Shown piece after piece: positions 45,134 to 54,989 of a stretch of DNA of 64,000 nt. Position 1 is the stretch's first letter. Each line of letters starts with the position of its first letter. A model generated the notes under the pieces. That model had not been told where the DNA came from. It made no database searches and worked only from the letters and a program-made list of their open reading frames with translations. The stretch is taken from assembly GCA_041398965.1 (NCBI GenBank), contig JAWKTT010000019.1, positions 1 through 64,000 on the forward strand, given 5' to 3'. Source of the stretch: JAWKTT01 sp041398965. GTDB taxonomy: Bacteria; Planctomycetota; Planctomycetia; Planctomycetales; Planctomycetaceae. A program made the position numbers and the translations under genes.

Positions 45134-47890
45134 ATGAAACATCGTCGCAGGTGGATCGTTAGCAGTGGTGCACTGTTATTCTGTGGAGCGGGTCTGTTCG
45201 TCAGTCGAATGGACCTGTGCGCCCAGACACCGTCCGATCAGATGCAGGCCCGACGTGCGGTGACATTGTTGGCCCCGGAGTTTGATGACGACGATGCGTC
45301 GTCCGCGTCAAAGCCCCACGCGACGGCTGGGTTCCCGGTAAAACGCCAGGGGCGGGAGCTGTCATCGTCGATGGCTCAACTCGATTCGCAGGTGACGCAA
45401 CAACCGCAGGCATTTCAACGAACGACACAGCCATTGCCGCAGCGACGTGCGGCTTCGCTCGACCCGGAGACTCGCAACAAGTTGGCAGCGGCCTCGAATG
45501 ATTTGCAGTCAAACTCAGACGGGAAGCGAAGCGGTCATTGGCAGCAGGAGAGTGGCCGGTTAACGCCTCGGATACGGCCTGTTCAAGGGACGGTCATTAC
45601 GAATGACGATGGGGAGTTCGTGGACGTCACTGATCCTCCATTGCCTGGGGCTCAGCGAATTCAGCCACAACCTGTCGAGTCGCTTGATCGAGGGCCTTCG
45701 GAGTTCCGCGAGATTGAGAGTGGTACTCCAACTGGTCCGTTGAGCGCGAATGCGTCTCGCTATTCTTTGCCTGAGGTGGGAACACCGTACACGAGTTCTG
45801 AGTATGCACAGAGCCATCTGAACCGGGAGTCTGATTCTGATGCTTGGCTGGCCCCTTATGAGGACCGTGCTCGACGCGCTCCAGTTCAGGAGTCAACGTT
45901 TGGTCAGGGGGAGCTCGAGGTTGGTTTGACACCGCAGTTTCGTGGCTGGTGGGAGGGACCGATCACGGAGTCGTTGCGTGATTCGAGCGAGCAGTTGCCG
46001 GTCAATGTGGACCTGCTGGTGACTGGGGCGTTGGAATTCGCTCCTCAGTTGATTGCGATACGGACGGAGCCAAATGTTCGTTACTCACGATTTCTGGCAG
46101 AGGATGCGGCGTTCGACTGGACGGCGTTTGTGGAATCACGCTGGGATCATCTGAATGAGCCTGTGGGGAGTACGTTGACGACCGGGACCAACTCGTCACG
46201 GTTCAACGATCGAAACTACTCTGCGAAGGGGGGCGTTCGTCGGAAGAATGAGTACGGAGGACAGGTTGAGTTGAGTCAGCGAATTGGTTGGCAGGACAAC
46301 AATTCGCGATTTTTGCAGCCTTCGCCCCAGGGAACGACTCGTTTGGAGTTGAATTACACCCATCCACTGATGAATGGTGCGGGAGTTCCTTACAACACGA
46401 GCCGCATCGTGCTGGCTCAGATTGATACCAACATCGCTCATGACAAGGCGGCAACCGAGTTGCAGTCGCATTTGTTGAAGGTGACGGAGGCGTACTGGGA
46501 ACTGTATCGAGCCCGTGCGGTCTTCTTGCAGCGGAAGCGATTGTTGGGGAGTGCGCTGATGATTCGCGACACCCTGCATGGTCGACAAGATGTGGATGCC
46601 CAGCAACGACAGATTTTACGGGGCGATGCAGCGGTGGCGAGTCGGCGTTCGGAGATCATTCGAGCGGCAGCGGCGATTCGGAATGCAGAGTCACGCTTGC
46701 GGTTACTGGTGAACGATCCGGGAATTCTGGATGTGGGGCACCTCGAATTGATTCCGGAAGAGACCCCTTTGTTCGAGTATGTGCCGCTGTCGGTCTCGGG
46801 AGCGTTACAGTCGGCGTTGACGCATCGTCCCGATGTTTCCCAAGCGATCCGGGAACTGCGTGGGGCGAGCGTCCGGATCGGCGTGGCAGAAAATGAGTTG
46901 TTGCCGCGACTTGATCTGGTACTGCGGACCTATGTTTCTGGTCTGGAGGGAGATTCCAACATTCCGCAGTCGTGGGGAAATCAATTTAGTCAGGGGGCAC
47001 CGAGTTACGGGTTCGGAATTCTGTATGAGGTACCTCTGGGAAACCGTGCCGCGAAAGCGCGGTATGAGGCTCGTAAGTGGGAGTACACCCGTGCCGTTCA
47101 AGAATTCCGGGCGATTGTCGAAACCGGGATGACGGAGGTCGAACTCGCAGTCCGCGAGGCCGAGACAAGTTATCGCGAGATGCTCAGTCGGCATCAGGCG
47201 TTGGTGGCGGCGGAGAATGAAGCGGGATATCTGGAGTCTCGCTGGGGGGTCTTCGCGGGTGATGGTCGTGGGACGACGCTACTTCTGGAAGACCTACTCG
47301 CGGCTCAGGAGCGTCTTGCCGATAGCGAAGGGGAGTTTGTTCAGTCTCAAGTGAATTACGTCGTGGCATTGGCGACGGTTCGTAAGGCGACTGGGACATT
47401 ACTTCATATCGCCGAGCCGATGGCGGCGCCGACTCAGGGACTTGCTCCTCCGGTTGGCGAGTATTATCAGGAGGGCAGTGACACGCATTATGGAGAGCAT
47501 CATGAGCGTTTGCCCTCCGGATATGGGGACATTCCCTATGACGAATTCGGTAGCAGAAACGGTTCCAATAGTGAGATGCAGCCGACGCCGGCACCGGGCG
47601 TCGTGGGGCCGGGAAATCACGAGCAATGGCCGATTCCTGATGCACTCAAACCATTGGAGTCGACTCCGATGGAGGCGGCCCCGGTTCCGGAGTTGCAACC
47701 GATTCCGCGTCAACAAAATTCGCCCAAGCCGGTCCCTGTCGAAAACGGGCCGTTGTTTGAAGACCCACTTCCAGATGTTGAGGGGCCACTCGTTCCGCCC
47801 GGTCCTCAGGCACGAGCATCGCGCACTCGCGGGACTCCGGTTGTGCCGGTGAACTCGACACGAACATCACTGAGAACTGTTTTTCCATGA
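45134..47890 (+). CDS. TolC-family outer membrane protein with long extensions
   Basis: 918 residues, ATG behind AGGGAAG. A signal peptide (cleavage after CAQT region) is followed by about 260 residues of low-complexity sequence, then an outer-membrane efflux (OEP) domain at about 290-755 with the paired helical and beta segments of TolC, e.g. LNYTHPLMNGAGVPYNTSR and the C-terminal LLEDLLAAQERLADSEGEFV. A proline-rich tail of about 150 residues ends it. Ordinary TolC proteins are 430-490 residues. Its last bases overlap the SecA-like start (ATGA), so the two are coupled. Likely the outer-membrane channel of the locus. Confidence 0.88.
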   Translation: MKHRRRWIVSSGALLFCGAGLFVSRMDLCAQTPSDQMQARRAVTLLAPEFDDDDASSASKPHATAGFPVKRQGRELSSSMAQLDSQVTQQPQAFQRTTQPLPQRRAASLDPETRNKLAAASNDLQSNSDGKRSGHWQQESGRLTPRIRPVQGTVITNDDGEFVDVTDPPLPGAQRIQPQPVESLDRGPSEFREIESGTPTGPLSANASRYSLPEVGTPYTSSEYAQSHLNRESDSDAWLAPYEDRARRAPVQESTFGQGELEVGLTPQFRGWWEGPITESLRDSSEQLPVNVDLLVTGALEFAPQLIAIRTEPNVRYSRFLAEDAAFDWTAFVESRWDHLNEPVGSTLTTGTNSSRFNDRNYSAKGGVRRKNEYGGQVELSQRIGWQDNNSRFLQPSPQGTTRLELNYTHPLMNGAGVPYNTSRIVLAQIDTNIAHDKAATELQSHLLKVTEAYWELYRARAVFLQRKRLLGSALMIRDTLHGRQDVDAQQRQILRGDAAVASRRSEIIRAAAAIRNAESRLRLLVNDPGILDVGHLELIPEETPLFEYVPLSVSGALQSALTHRPDVSQAIRELRGASVRIGVAENELLPRLDLVLRTYVSGLEGDSNIPQSWGNQFSQGAPSYGFGILYEVPLGNRAAKARYEARKWEYTRAVQEFRAIVETGMTEVELAVREAETSYREMLSRHQALVAAENEAGYLESRWGVFAGDGRGTTLLLEDLLAAQERLADSEGEFVQSQVNYVVALATVRKATGTLLHIAEPMAAPTQGLAPPVGEYYQEGSDTHYGEHHERLPSGYGDIPYDEFGSRNGSNSEMQPTPAPGVVGPGNHEQWPIPDALKPLESTPMEAAPVPELQPIPRQQNSPKPVPVENGPLFEDPLPDVEGPLVPPGPQARASRTRGTPVVPVNSTRTSLRTVFP

Positions 47891-49833
47891 TCGGATTTGC
47901 CGACATTCCGCGATTGCTGGGAGGTGGCCTGACGGGTCGTCGTTCCCGGCGCGAGGACCGGTTGCTGGTGCAACAGGTTCGCGAGCGGACTGCTGCGCTG
48001 GCGACAGCTTCGGACAGAGACCTGCAACTGCTGACCGATGATCTGCGGGAGCGGGTCCGTCAAGGGGCCGCAGTGACGAGTGGGGTCGTCCTTCCGATGG
48101 CGTTTTCGTTGGTAAACGAAGCTGTGCGAAGGGTCTTTGGATTTGAGCTCTATGACGTCCAAATACTGGCGGGAGCCGTGTTGACTCGCGGCGGGATCGC
48201 AGAGATGGCGACGGGCGAAGGGAAGACTTTGACGGCATCGCTCCCGGCTTTCACCCATGCACTGACGGGAGAAGGGGTGCATGTGGTGACGTCGAATCAT
48301 TATCTCGCCGGTCGAGATCAGGAGGAGTTGGCACCGGTCTTTGAATTGCTGGGGTTGTCGTCCGTCTTGCTGCCGGAGCAAGTGGCAGCGGACGAGAAAC
48401 GGGGTCCGTACCAAGCGGAGATTACGTATGGGACGGGACACGAGTTTGGGTTCGATTTCTTGCGAGACGAAATTGTGTTGCGGACACAGCGTCGGCAAAG
48501 GTTGGGGGCCGACTTTTCGTTGAAGATTCGGGGACATGGAAACAGCCGCCCGCAGATGCAGCGAGGGTTGGCGTTCGCGATTGTCGATGAGGCCGACAAC
48601 GTGCTGCTTGACGATGCGGTGTCGCCGTTGCTACTGAGTGAGTCGGGGGGTGATGAGGCCTCTGACAGGAAGCTACATGAACTTGCTCGAGACTTAGTGT
48701 TGATGCTAGTTTCGGGCGTCGACTTTTTTTGTGACGTGGCGGTGTCGTCGATCTCGCTGACGGAACGTGGACTCGACCGGATTCATGACGAGTTGCCGAC
48801 GGAGTTGCTCGGGGACCTCTTGCGTCCGTGGGTGCAGTATGTCGAGCAAGCATTGCGAGCCGAGTGGCTCATGCGGCGAGACGTCCATTACGTTGTCGAA
48901 GAGGATGAGGTGCGAATCGTCGATGAGTCCACTGGGCGAATCTTCCCGGACCGGACTTGGAAGGATGGCTTGCATCAGGCGGTGGAAGCGAAAGAGCGGA
49001 TCAAGATTACGGCAGAAAAGCAGGCACTTGCCCGGGTGACGCGGCAGCGGTTCTATCGGATGTATCAGGGTTTGTGCGGCATGACCGGGACAGCGACCGG
49101 CAGCGAACGAGAGTTTGCGCAGGTCTATGGCACTCAGGTTTACGCGATTCCACTGCGGACACCTTCACGGCGACAGTTATTGCCGACACGGTCGTTTGGC
49201 AGTCGACATGCGAAATGGGAAGCTGTGGCGGATGATGTCGCGAATCGACATCAATCGGGCCAACCGGTATTGATTGGGACTCGGTCGATCTTCGACAGTG
49301 AGGAACTCGCGTCGATGCTGGTTGATCGGGGAATCCCCTTTCAATTGCTGAACGGTCGTCAGGATGCGGAAGAGGCGGAGATTATTGCTGCCGCAGGACA
49401 AGTCGGCGCGGTAACGCTCGCGACGAATCTGGCGGGTCGAGGAACCGACATCAAGCCTTCGGCTGAGGCGCGAGTTAAGGGTGGATTGCATGTGGTCGCG
49501 ACCGAGAAGCATGACTCGGCCCGTGTTGATCGGCAGTTGGTCGGAAGAGCCGCTCGGCAAGGAGACCCGGGGTCGGCTCAATTCTTTGTCTCGGCTGATG
49601 ATCCGTTATTAAAGGTTCATGCCAGTTGGCTGGCGCAAATGATGGCCCGGACGGCAGACCGTCATGGGGAAAGTCGGGTTCAGCCCGATCGGACACTGTC
49701 CCGCGTGCAATCGAGTTTGGAACGGATGGAGGCGAGGCGGCGTCAACAGATGCTGCAAGCGGACGAAGCTCGGGATCAACTGATTCATCGATTTTCGGGG
49801 CGACGGTTGTCGACGGCGGGGGACGGAAAATAG
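47887..49833 (+). CDS. Short SecA-like ATPase
   Basis: 648 residues. Motor motifs are intact: Walker A ATGEGKTL near residue 108, DEAD-like AIVDEADNVLLDDA near 235, SecA signatures VDESTGRIFPDRTWKDGLHQ, GMTGTATGSEREF, NLAGRGTDIK and RQLVGRAARQGDPGSA. Canonical SecA is 830-930 residues; this one stops about 85 residues after the RQGDPGSA motif, so most of the helical scaffold, the helical-wing/two-helix-finger region and the zinc-binding tail are absent. The DEAD variant replaces the usual DEVD. It overlaps the TolC-like gene and precedes two HlyD-like genes, so it is a locus-specific paralog, not the housekeeping SecA. What it moves, and whether it uses SecYEG, is unknown. Confidence 0.85.
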   Translation: MIGFADIPRLLGGGLTGRRSRREDRLLVQQVRERTAALATASDRDLQLLTDDLRERVRQGAAVTSGVVLPMAFSLVNEAVRRVFGFELYDVQILAGAVLTRGGIAEMATGEGKTLTASLPAFTHALTGEGVHVVTSNHYLAGRDQEELAPVFELLGLSSVLLPEQVAADEKRGPYQAEITYGTGHEFGFDFLRDEIVLRTQRRQRLGADFSLKIRGHGNSRPQMQRGLAFAIVDEADNVLLDDAVSPLLLSESGGDEASDRKLHELARDLVLMLVSGVDFFCDVAVSSISLTERGLDRIHDELPTELLGDLLRPWVQYVEQALRAEWLMRRDVHYVVEEDEVRIVDESTGRIFPDRTWKDGLHQAVEAKERIKITAEKQALARVTRQRFYRMYQGLCGMTGTATGSEREFAQVYGTQVYAIPLRTPSRRQLLPTRSFGSRHAKWEAVADDVANRHQSGQPVLIGTRSIFDSEELASMLVDRGIPFQLLNGRQDAEEAEIIAAAGQVGAVTLATNLAGRGTDIKPSAEARVKGGLHVVATEKHDSARVDRQLVGRAARQGDPGSAQFFVSADDPLLKVHASWLAQMMARTADRHGESRVQPDRTLSRVQSSLERMEARRRQQMLQADEARDQLIHRFSGRRLSTAGDGK

Positions 49834-49907
49834 TGTCGAGACAGTTCCTTCGACACGGTTCACACATCGTAGGTTTAAGAGACTTGTTACGAGAAAGGTC
49901 AACGAAC

Positions 49908-50825
49908 ATGTTGATAAAAAACTATCTGACGGCTGTCCCCCGATTGCGCGGGGCGATATTGTGCGGTGTCCTGATGGTGGGGGGGGTACTGTCGGGCGCT
50001 GTGCATGGTGGTGAGGTGGAAGGCTTTACCGAGCCGTATCGTGATATCGATGTGCCAGCGATGGAGTCGGGGGTCATCGAGCGACTGACGGTTCATGAAG
50101 GGGACCATGTCACTGTCGGGCAGGAGTTAGGGGCACTCGACCTGGACGTGTTGAAGGCGACTCTGGAGATCGCCGATGTCAGCCGCAAGGCGATGGGGAA
50201 ACTGGTCTCCGCACAGGCGGAGTCTCGGATGCATGCCGAGCGGTTAGAGAAGCTGAAAGTGTTGTTGGAACGGAATCATGCGACTCAAGAAGAGATCGAC
50301 CGGACAGCGATTGATAAGGAAGTGGCCGAAGCCCGCGTGCAGATTGCTCAAGAAGAACTCAAGATTCGGGAACTCGAACACAAGCGGATCGAGGTTCAGA
50401 TCGAGCAGCGGATTTTTCGGTCGCCGATTGATGGTGTGGTGACCCGATTGCAAAAGGATGCTGGTGAATTCGTCTCACCGAATGATCCGGTGATCTTGAA
50501 TGTCGTTCAGTTGGATCCGTTAATGGCGGTCTTTGCGGTTCCGAGTGGGGCAGCGGAAAAATTGAAGTCGAATGCCTCTGTCGCCGTGACGGTGGGTGCG
50601 TCGGGAGCCAAATTGAGCGGCGTTGTCGAACTCGTTTCGCCAATCATCGATGCTCAGAGCGGCACTGTCATGGTGAAGGTGCGCGTCCCGAACTCCAAGG
50701 GGGACTTCCGCAGTGGCGAACGTTGTCTACTGACTATTGAAGGAGTGGGGCCGATCAATCGAACAGTCGACGCGACGGCAAAGGTGCCTGTCTCTACGAC
50801 GTCGCAACGTCCAGTCTCACGGTAA
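49908..50825 (+). CDS. HlyD/RND-type periplasmic adaptor
   Basis: 305 residues from the ATG behind GAGAAAGG; a longer frame starting inside the SecA-like gene is not needed. A signal/anchor segment (RGAILCGVLMVGGVLSGAVH) is followed by a lipoyl half-motif (VPAMESGVIERLTVHEGDHV), a coiled-coil hairpin about residues 80-170, the second lipoyl half FRSPIDGVVTRLQKDAGEFV and a beta-barrel. It should bridge an inner-membrane partner to the TolC-like channel. Confidence 0.87.
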   Translation: MLIKNYLTAVPRLRGAILCGVLMVGGVLSGAVHGGEVEGFTEPYRDIDVPAMESGVIERLTVHEGDHVTVGQELGALDLDVLKATLEIADVSRKAMGKLVSAQAESRMHAERLEKLKVLLERNHATQEEIDRTAIDKEVAEARVQIAQEELKIRELEHKRIEVQIEQRIFRSPIDGVVTRLQKDAGEFVSPNDPVILNVVQLDPLMAVFAVPSGAAEKLKSNASVAVTVGASGAKLSGVVELVSPIIDAQSGTVMVKVRVPNSKGDFRSGERCLLTIEGVGPINRTVDATAKVPVSTTSQRPVSR

Positions 50826-50898
50826 CGATGTGATGTGAAAGGACTTCACCGACTTTCCCGGTACAGGGAGGTCTCGCGAAGGACGCGTATCAGAAATC

Positions 50899-52920
50899 GT
50901 GACTCCAAGGAATGGAACCTCAGTGTCCGCCACCCCATTATCGTCGACTCAATTGCCAGATGAGGCACCACTTCGGCCACCGGTCGTCGAGGGAGCTGTC
51001 GCATCGCAGAGTGGGGCGTCGACGGGGACAAGGTCTGCGGCGGGGGGGCGGTCACCCTTAGTGGGGAGTTCTTCGGCGGGGGGAGTCGGTGCTGGTGGAG
51101 GAGCGGGGGTTCCGCAAGCGTTTCGAGTGAAGTGCCGCAACACTGCGTTGGCGGCGAAAAATGAACAGGAGCAGCATCTCGGACTGGCGGCTGTGGTCGT
51201 GGCCGAGTTGGGGGTCGATCGTGTCGTGCTGGTACGGCGACCGGAAGGCTCGAAATCTGCTGAGGTCACGTCGCTGGCCCCGCAGGGTCTGGAGGCTCTT
51301 GATGAATCGCTGGGGGCGCTGTTAGTCGAGGTCGCTGCGGCGGCCTGTTCGACCGGCGTGCCTCAGGTGGGGCGGCATGCTGAGGGGCGTGGCTGGTATG
51401 CGGTCGGAGCTTCGATTCCGGGGCCGAGTCATGCGGGGACAGCGTGGGTTGCGTTGTTCAAAGGTGACGTCCGTCGACTCCCGATGATTGCGGAGAGTTT
51501 GCAGTGTGCGCTCGAGTCCTTTGCGTTTCGTCAGCATGCGTCACCGTTGGATGTCGAAGCAATGGAAGTGGCGGAAACGTCACGATTGACAGCCGCGGTC
51601 ATTGATCTCATTGGTCGAGTTCAACGGAGCGAGTCCTCGACGGGAGCACGAGAGACGCTGGTTCGAGAGTTGGCCACTTTTCTAGGGGACGGGGGGGTTT
51701 TACTGGCGGTTCCCGATGTTCCCGGTGGTCCGATGAGCGTCGTTGTCGGGTCGTCGGCTGAGTTTTCGTTGTCGGACTCCGATCTGCGTCAAGGTTTGAA
51801 CTGGGCCGCTGACGAGTCGGTCCTGCGAGGCGAGTTGTCGGTCTGGCCGGCGTCTGACGATGGGGCACGGCATGCGTTGATGGCTCATCGACATGTCAGC
51901 GAATTGGCCGACGGGGTGCCGGTACTTTCTGTGCCATTGGTGGATGGTCGACAGGCCCCGACAGGAGTGCTGTTGCTGTTAGGGCAGCCGGCCGTTCAGG
52001 AGGATGTTCAACGGGTGTTCACCGCGTTGGCAGGCCCGGTGGCGAGTTGTTTAGAAGTCTGGAAACGAACAGAGAAAGGTTGGTTGTTGCGGTCGATCGA
52101 TCGGACGGGAGCGGCATTGTGGCGAGCCAAAGGGGTTGCGATTGTCTTTGCGTGTCTGCTGCTGATCGGGGCGATGTTCGTTCCGATGACGTACCATGTC
52201 CGTTGCGAGTGCGAGGTGCAGCCGGCAGCTCGTCGTTATGCGGCGGCTCAGTTTGAAGGGACCCTCGAACGTGCGTTTGTCGAACCAGGGGATGTCGTCG
52301 AAGCGGGGCAACTTCTGGCGAGACTTGATGGCCGAGAACTGCGCTGGGAGCTTTCAGGGCTCGAAGCGGACCTGAATCGAGCAGCGACGGAACGAGCAGG
52401 TCACATGGCCGTCCGAGACCCCGGCAAGGCTCGCATCGCGGCACTGGAGGTTGAACGGCTAGAACTCAAGACACAGTTGCTCGATCATCGGATCGAACAC
52501 TTGGAAGTGCGGAGTCCGGTGCATGGGATCGTCATCACCGGCGACCTGAAGAAGTCGGAAGGGATCCCTGTGAAGAACGGGCAGACGTTGTTCGAAATCG
52601 CCCCACTTGATCGGGTGACCCTTGATGTCCGAATCCCGAACGACGAAGTGGCTCATGTGGCCGAGCAGATGACCGTTGAGGTGACTCTGGAGGCATATCC
52701 CGAACGGACCTGGTCTGGGACGATTCGGCGAATCCACCCTCGGTCGGAGACGAAAGACCGGCTGCACTTCTTTGTGGCCGAGGTCGAACTCGACAACCCG
52801 GAATCGCTGCTGCGTCCGGGGATGGAGGGGCGAGCTTACGTGACGACAGACAAGCATCCACTGGGCTGGAACCTGTTCCACCGCGCCTGGTACCGTACGC
52901 TGATGTGGTCCGGCTGGTAA
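50899..52920 (+). CDS. GAF-domain, membrane-anchored HlyD-like adaptor
   Basis: 673 residues from a GTG start; no better ATG is near. The first 75 residues are low-complexity. A GAF-like sensory domain spans about 215-395 (with FLGDGGVLLAVPDVPGG and GVLLLLGQP). One transmembrane segment (IVFACLLLIGAMFVPMTYHV) at about 412-432 separates it from a periplasmic HlyD-like part with lipoyl halves (QFEGTLERAFVEPGDVVEAG and RSPVHGIVITGDL) and a short coiled coil. The cytosolic GAF joined to an adaptor suggests that export is gated by a bound ligand. The HlyD call is strong, the GAF call moderate. Confidence 0.8.
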   Translation: MTPRNGTSVSATPLSSTQLPDEAPLRPPVVEGAVASQSGASTGTRSAAGGRSPLVGSSSAGGVGAGGGAGVPQAFRVKCRNTALAAKNEQEQHLGLAAVVVAELGVDRVVLVRRPEGSKSAEVTSLAPQGLEALDESLGALLVEVAAAACSTGVPQVGRHAEGRGWYAVGASIPGPSHAGTAWVALFKGDVRRLPMIAESLQCALESFAFRQHASPLDVEAMEVAETSRLTAAVIDLIGRVQRSESSTGARETLVRELATFLGDGGVLLAVPDVPGGPMSVVVGSSAEFSLSDSDLRQGLNWAADESVLRGELSVWPASDDGARHALMAHRHVSELADGVPVLSVPLVDGRQAPTGVLLLLGQPAVQEDVQRVFTALAGPVASCLEVWKRTEKGWLLRSIDRTGAALWRAKGVAIVFACLLLIGAMFVPMTYHVRCECEVQPAARRYAAAQFEGTLERAFVEPGDVVEAGQLLARLDGRELRWELSGLEADLNRAATERAGHMAVRDPGKARIAALEVERLELKTQLLDHRIEHLEVRSPVHGIVITGDLKKSEGIPVKNGQTLFEIAPLDRVTLDVRIPNDEVAHVAEQMTVEVTLEAYPERTWSGTIRRIHPRSETKDRLHFFVAEVELDNPESLLRPGMEGRAYVTTDKHPLGWNLFHRAWYRTLMWSGW

Positions 52921-53030
52921 ATGCCATGCAGGTCGATGAGATTCTCCCCTTCGACTGGGACGGGTAGTCCACTGTCGTTATGCTCTGGTTTGTGAGGGGG
53001 AGATCACACGACACGAATGGTGACGCGGTC

Positions 53031-53699
53031 ATGCCGAGTTTGACGGTCGAAAACTACTGCAAGGCAATTCGACAGTTGTCGCAGCGAGGGAATTGGCCCT
53101 GGGTCGCTCCGGGGCAGATCGCGAGCCATCTGGGGGTGACACCGGGGACAGTGACCAGCATGTTGCGGACGTTGTCGGATGCCATGCTCGTCGAGTATCG
53201 CCCCTATGAAGGGGTGCAACTGACTGTGGCGGGGGAGGGATTGGCGACGCGGGTCTTGCGACGGCATCGGCTCATCGAGGCCTTTCTTGTGCAGACGCTC
53301 GGCCTGACTTGGGACCAAGTTCATGAAGAGGCGGAGCACATGGAGCACGCCGTGAGCGATGCTCTCATCGACCGCATTGATGCCTTTCTCGGGCATCCTC
53401 CCAGCGACCCCCATGGCGACCCGATCCCCGAGTCTGATGGGACACTGAGGGTTGAGGAAGCACACGGCGATCCACTGAGTGCAGCCGGACCGGGAGAACG
53501 ATTTCGGGTCACACGAGTCTTGCAACAGTCCCCCGAGTTTCTGCGTTACCTTTCCGGCCTGAACATTTCGATCGGCATTGAACTTTCGGTCGTCGAAAAG
53601 GCTGACCAGGGAGTGAGAGTGGTTATCGGTGACGCGGAGACAGGAATTTGGCTCTCCCCCGCAGAAACAGCACAAGTCCTGGTGTTACGCATCTCGTGA
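53031..53699 (+). CDS. DtxR/MntR-type metal-dependent regulator
   Basis: 222 residues from the ATG giving MPSLTVENYCK. The N-terminal winged helix (QIASHLGVTPGTVTSMLRTL) is followed by the dimerisation region with metal-site type residues (HRLIEAFLVQTLGLTWDQVHEEAEHMEHAVSD) and a C-terminal FeoA/SH3-like domain from about residue 145. Such proteins repress metal uptake or induce efflux on binding manganese or iron. It starts 110 bases after the export locus; whether it controls that locus cannot be seen. Confidence 0.9.
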   Translation: MPSLTVENYCKAIRQLSQRGNWPWVAPGQIASHLGVTPGTVTSMLRTLSDAMLVEYRPYEGVQLTVAGEGLATRVLRRHRLIEAFLVQTLGLTWDQVHEEAEHMEHAVSDALIDRIDAFLGHPPSDPHGDPIPESDGTLRVEEAHGDPLSAAGPGERFRVTRVLQQSPEFLRYLSGLNISIGIELSVVEKADQGVRVVIGDAETGIWLSPAETAQVLVLRIS

Positions 53700-54053
53700 T
53701 CCCCTTGTGGGACGCATCCTTGTCCTGCGAAACTCACTGAGGTGCTTCAGGTTGCACCACTTGCCGTACATCGGTGATGTTCGTTCTTTGTCGTTGTCAG
53801 CATACGACGAACAGGGATGTCCGCTGTAGGCAGGGAATTGTGGTGCATGGTTGTTGTTTGTAACTCTTTTGTTCACAACGGGTTGCCGAAAGTTGTTGAC
53901 AATCCGCTGTCACTGTTTAGGATCAGTGGTCGATAAGTGGTCGTTTTCTTTGGCTCAGTTCTGGGCGTCGACACATCACAAAATGATCAATGTCCGCCAC
54001 ATACTGGCGTCTTGCGGAACAGCCTTGTTTAGACAACTGAGGTGGAGATTCGG
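53700..54053. other. Intergenic stretch before ispE
   Basis: No gene seen. It carries the ispE promoter described separately. Confidence 0.5.
53896..53923 (+). promoter_or_regulatory. Sigma70-type promoter upstream of ispE
   Basis: TTGACA at 53896-53901 and TAGGAT at 53918-53923, spacer 16. A start near 53930 would leave a leader of about 120 bases before ispE. Confidence 0.5.
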
Positions 54054-54989
54054 ATGCGAGTCCGGAGGCAGGGAGCCTCTCTGGTCGTAGATACTCCTGC
54101 GAAATTGAACCTCTTTTTGGAGGTGCTCGGGAGACGGTCGGACGGGTATCACTCATTGGAAACCGTGATGGTTTCTGTTGGGCTGTACGACACGTTGCAG
54201 TTTGTGCCAACTGCGACGCCGGGGGTGTCGTTGAGTGTCTGCACCTCCCGCGGCTTGGGAGATGTCCCCTGCCCCGTCGATGACTCAAACCTAGTTCTGA
54301 AAGCGGCCCGACTACTCGTCGAGCGCCATCTTCAAACACTCGGCCGCGATCCCTTCGATACTTTAGAGAATGCCGGGCTACCGGGAGTCGCGATTCATTT
54401 GACCAAACGTATCCCCTTGCAAGCAGGGATGGGAGGGGGGTCAAGCGATGCGGCGGCGGCTCTCGTTGGATTGAATCGGTTTTGGAATCTTGGCTTCGCA
54501 TCTGTCGACCTACACGAGTTGGCAAGTCGACTGGGAAGCGATGTCAACGTGTTTCTCGACTCGGTCCCGTTGGCCCTCTGTCGTGGGCGGGGAGAGCAGA
54601 TCGAATCGCGGCCACTTGGTCGCCGCTATTGGGTCGTGGTGGCTCAACCCCCTGTCGGCCTGTCGACGGCGGCAGTCTTTCGCCATTGGCAACCTCAAGC
54701 CGCACCCCGCTGTGCGACACCAGTCCTGCAAATGCTTGCACAAGGTCGACTCCCCGATTTGCAGAGTGGAGTCTTCAATGCGTTGCAACAACCTGCCGAG
54801 TTACTGAGTGATGAGGTCAGCCAACTCCTCGGGCAGTTGCGTGATGCGGGGGGCGTGGTCAGCGGGATGACGGGGAGTGGTTCGGCCTGTTATGCGATTG
54901 GTCAAACCTATCGAGCATGTCAAACGATGGCGGCCCGACTCCGTGCGAGGGGGGGGTACTGGGTCGGTGTGATGAGGTGTTCAACCTGA
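54054..54989 (+). CDS. ispE: 4-diphosphocytidyl-2-C-methyl-D-erythritol kinase
   Basis: 311 residues from the ATG behind GAGGTGGAG (a GTG four codons earlier is possible). GHMP kinase with AKLNLFLEVLGRRSDGYHSL near the start, ATP loop PLQAGMGGGSSDAAAAL near residue 125 and C-terminal GMTGSGSACYAI. It phosphorylates CDP-ME in the MEP pathway that supplies the farnesyl diphosphate used by HpnC/D. The spoVG-type gene follows, an adjacency also seen in Firmicutes. Confidence 0.95.
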   Translation: MRVRRQGASLVVDTPAKLNLFLEVLGRRSDGYHSLETVMVSVGLYDTLQFVPTATPGVSLSVCTSRGLGDVPCPVDDSNLVLKAARLLVERHLQTLGRDPFDTLENAGLPGVAIHLTKRIPLQAGMGGGSSDAAAALVGLNRFWNLGFASVDLHELASRLGSDVNVFLDSVPLALCRGRGEQIESRPLGRRYWVVVAQPPVGLSTAAVFRHWQPQAAPRCATPVLQMLAQGRLPDLQSGVFNALQQPAELLSDEVSQLLGQLRDAGGVVSGMTGSGSACYAIGQTYRACQTMAARLRARGGYWVGVMRCST

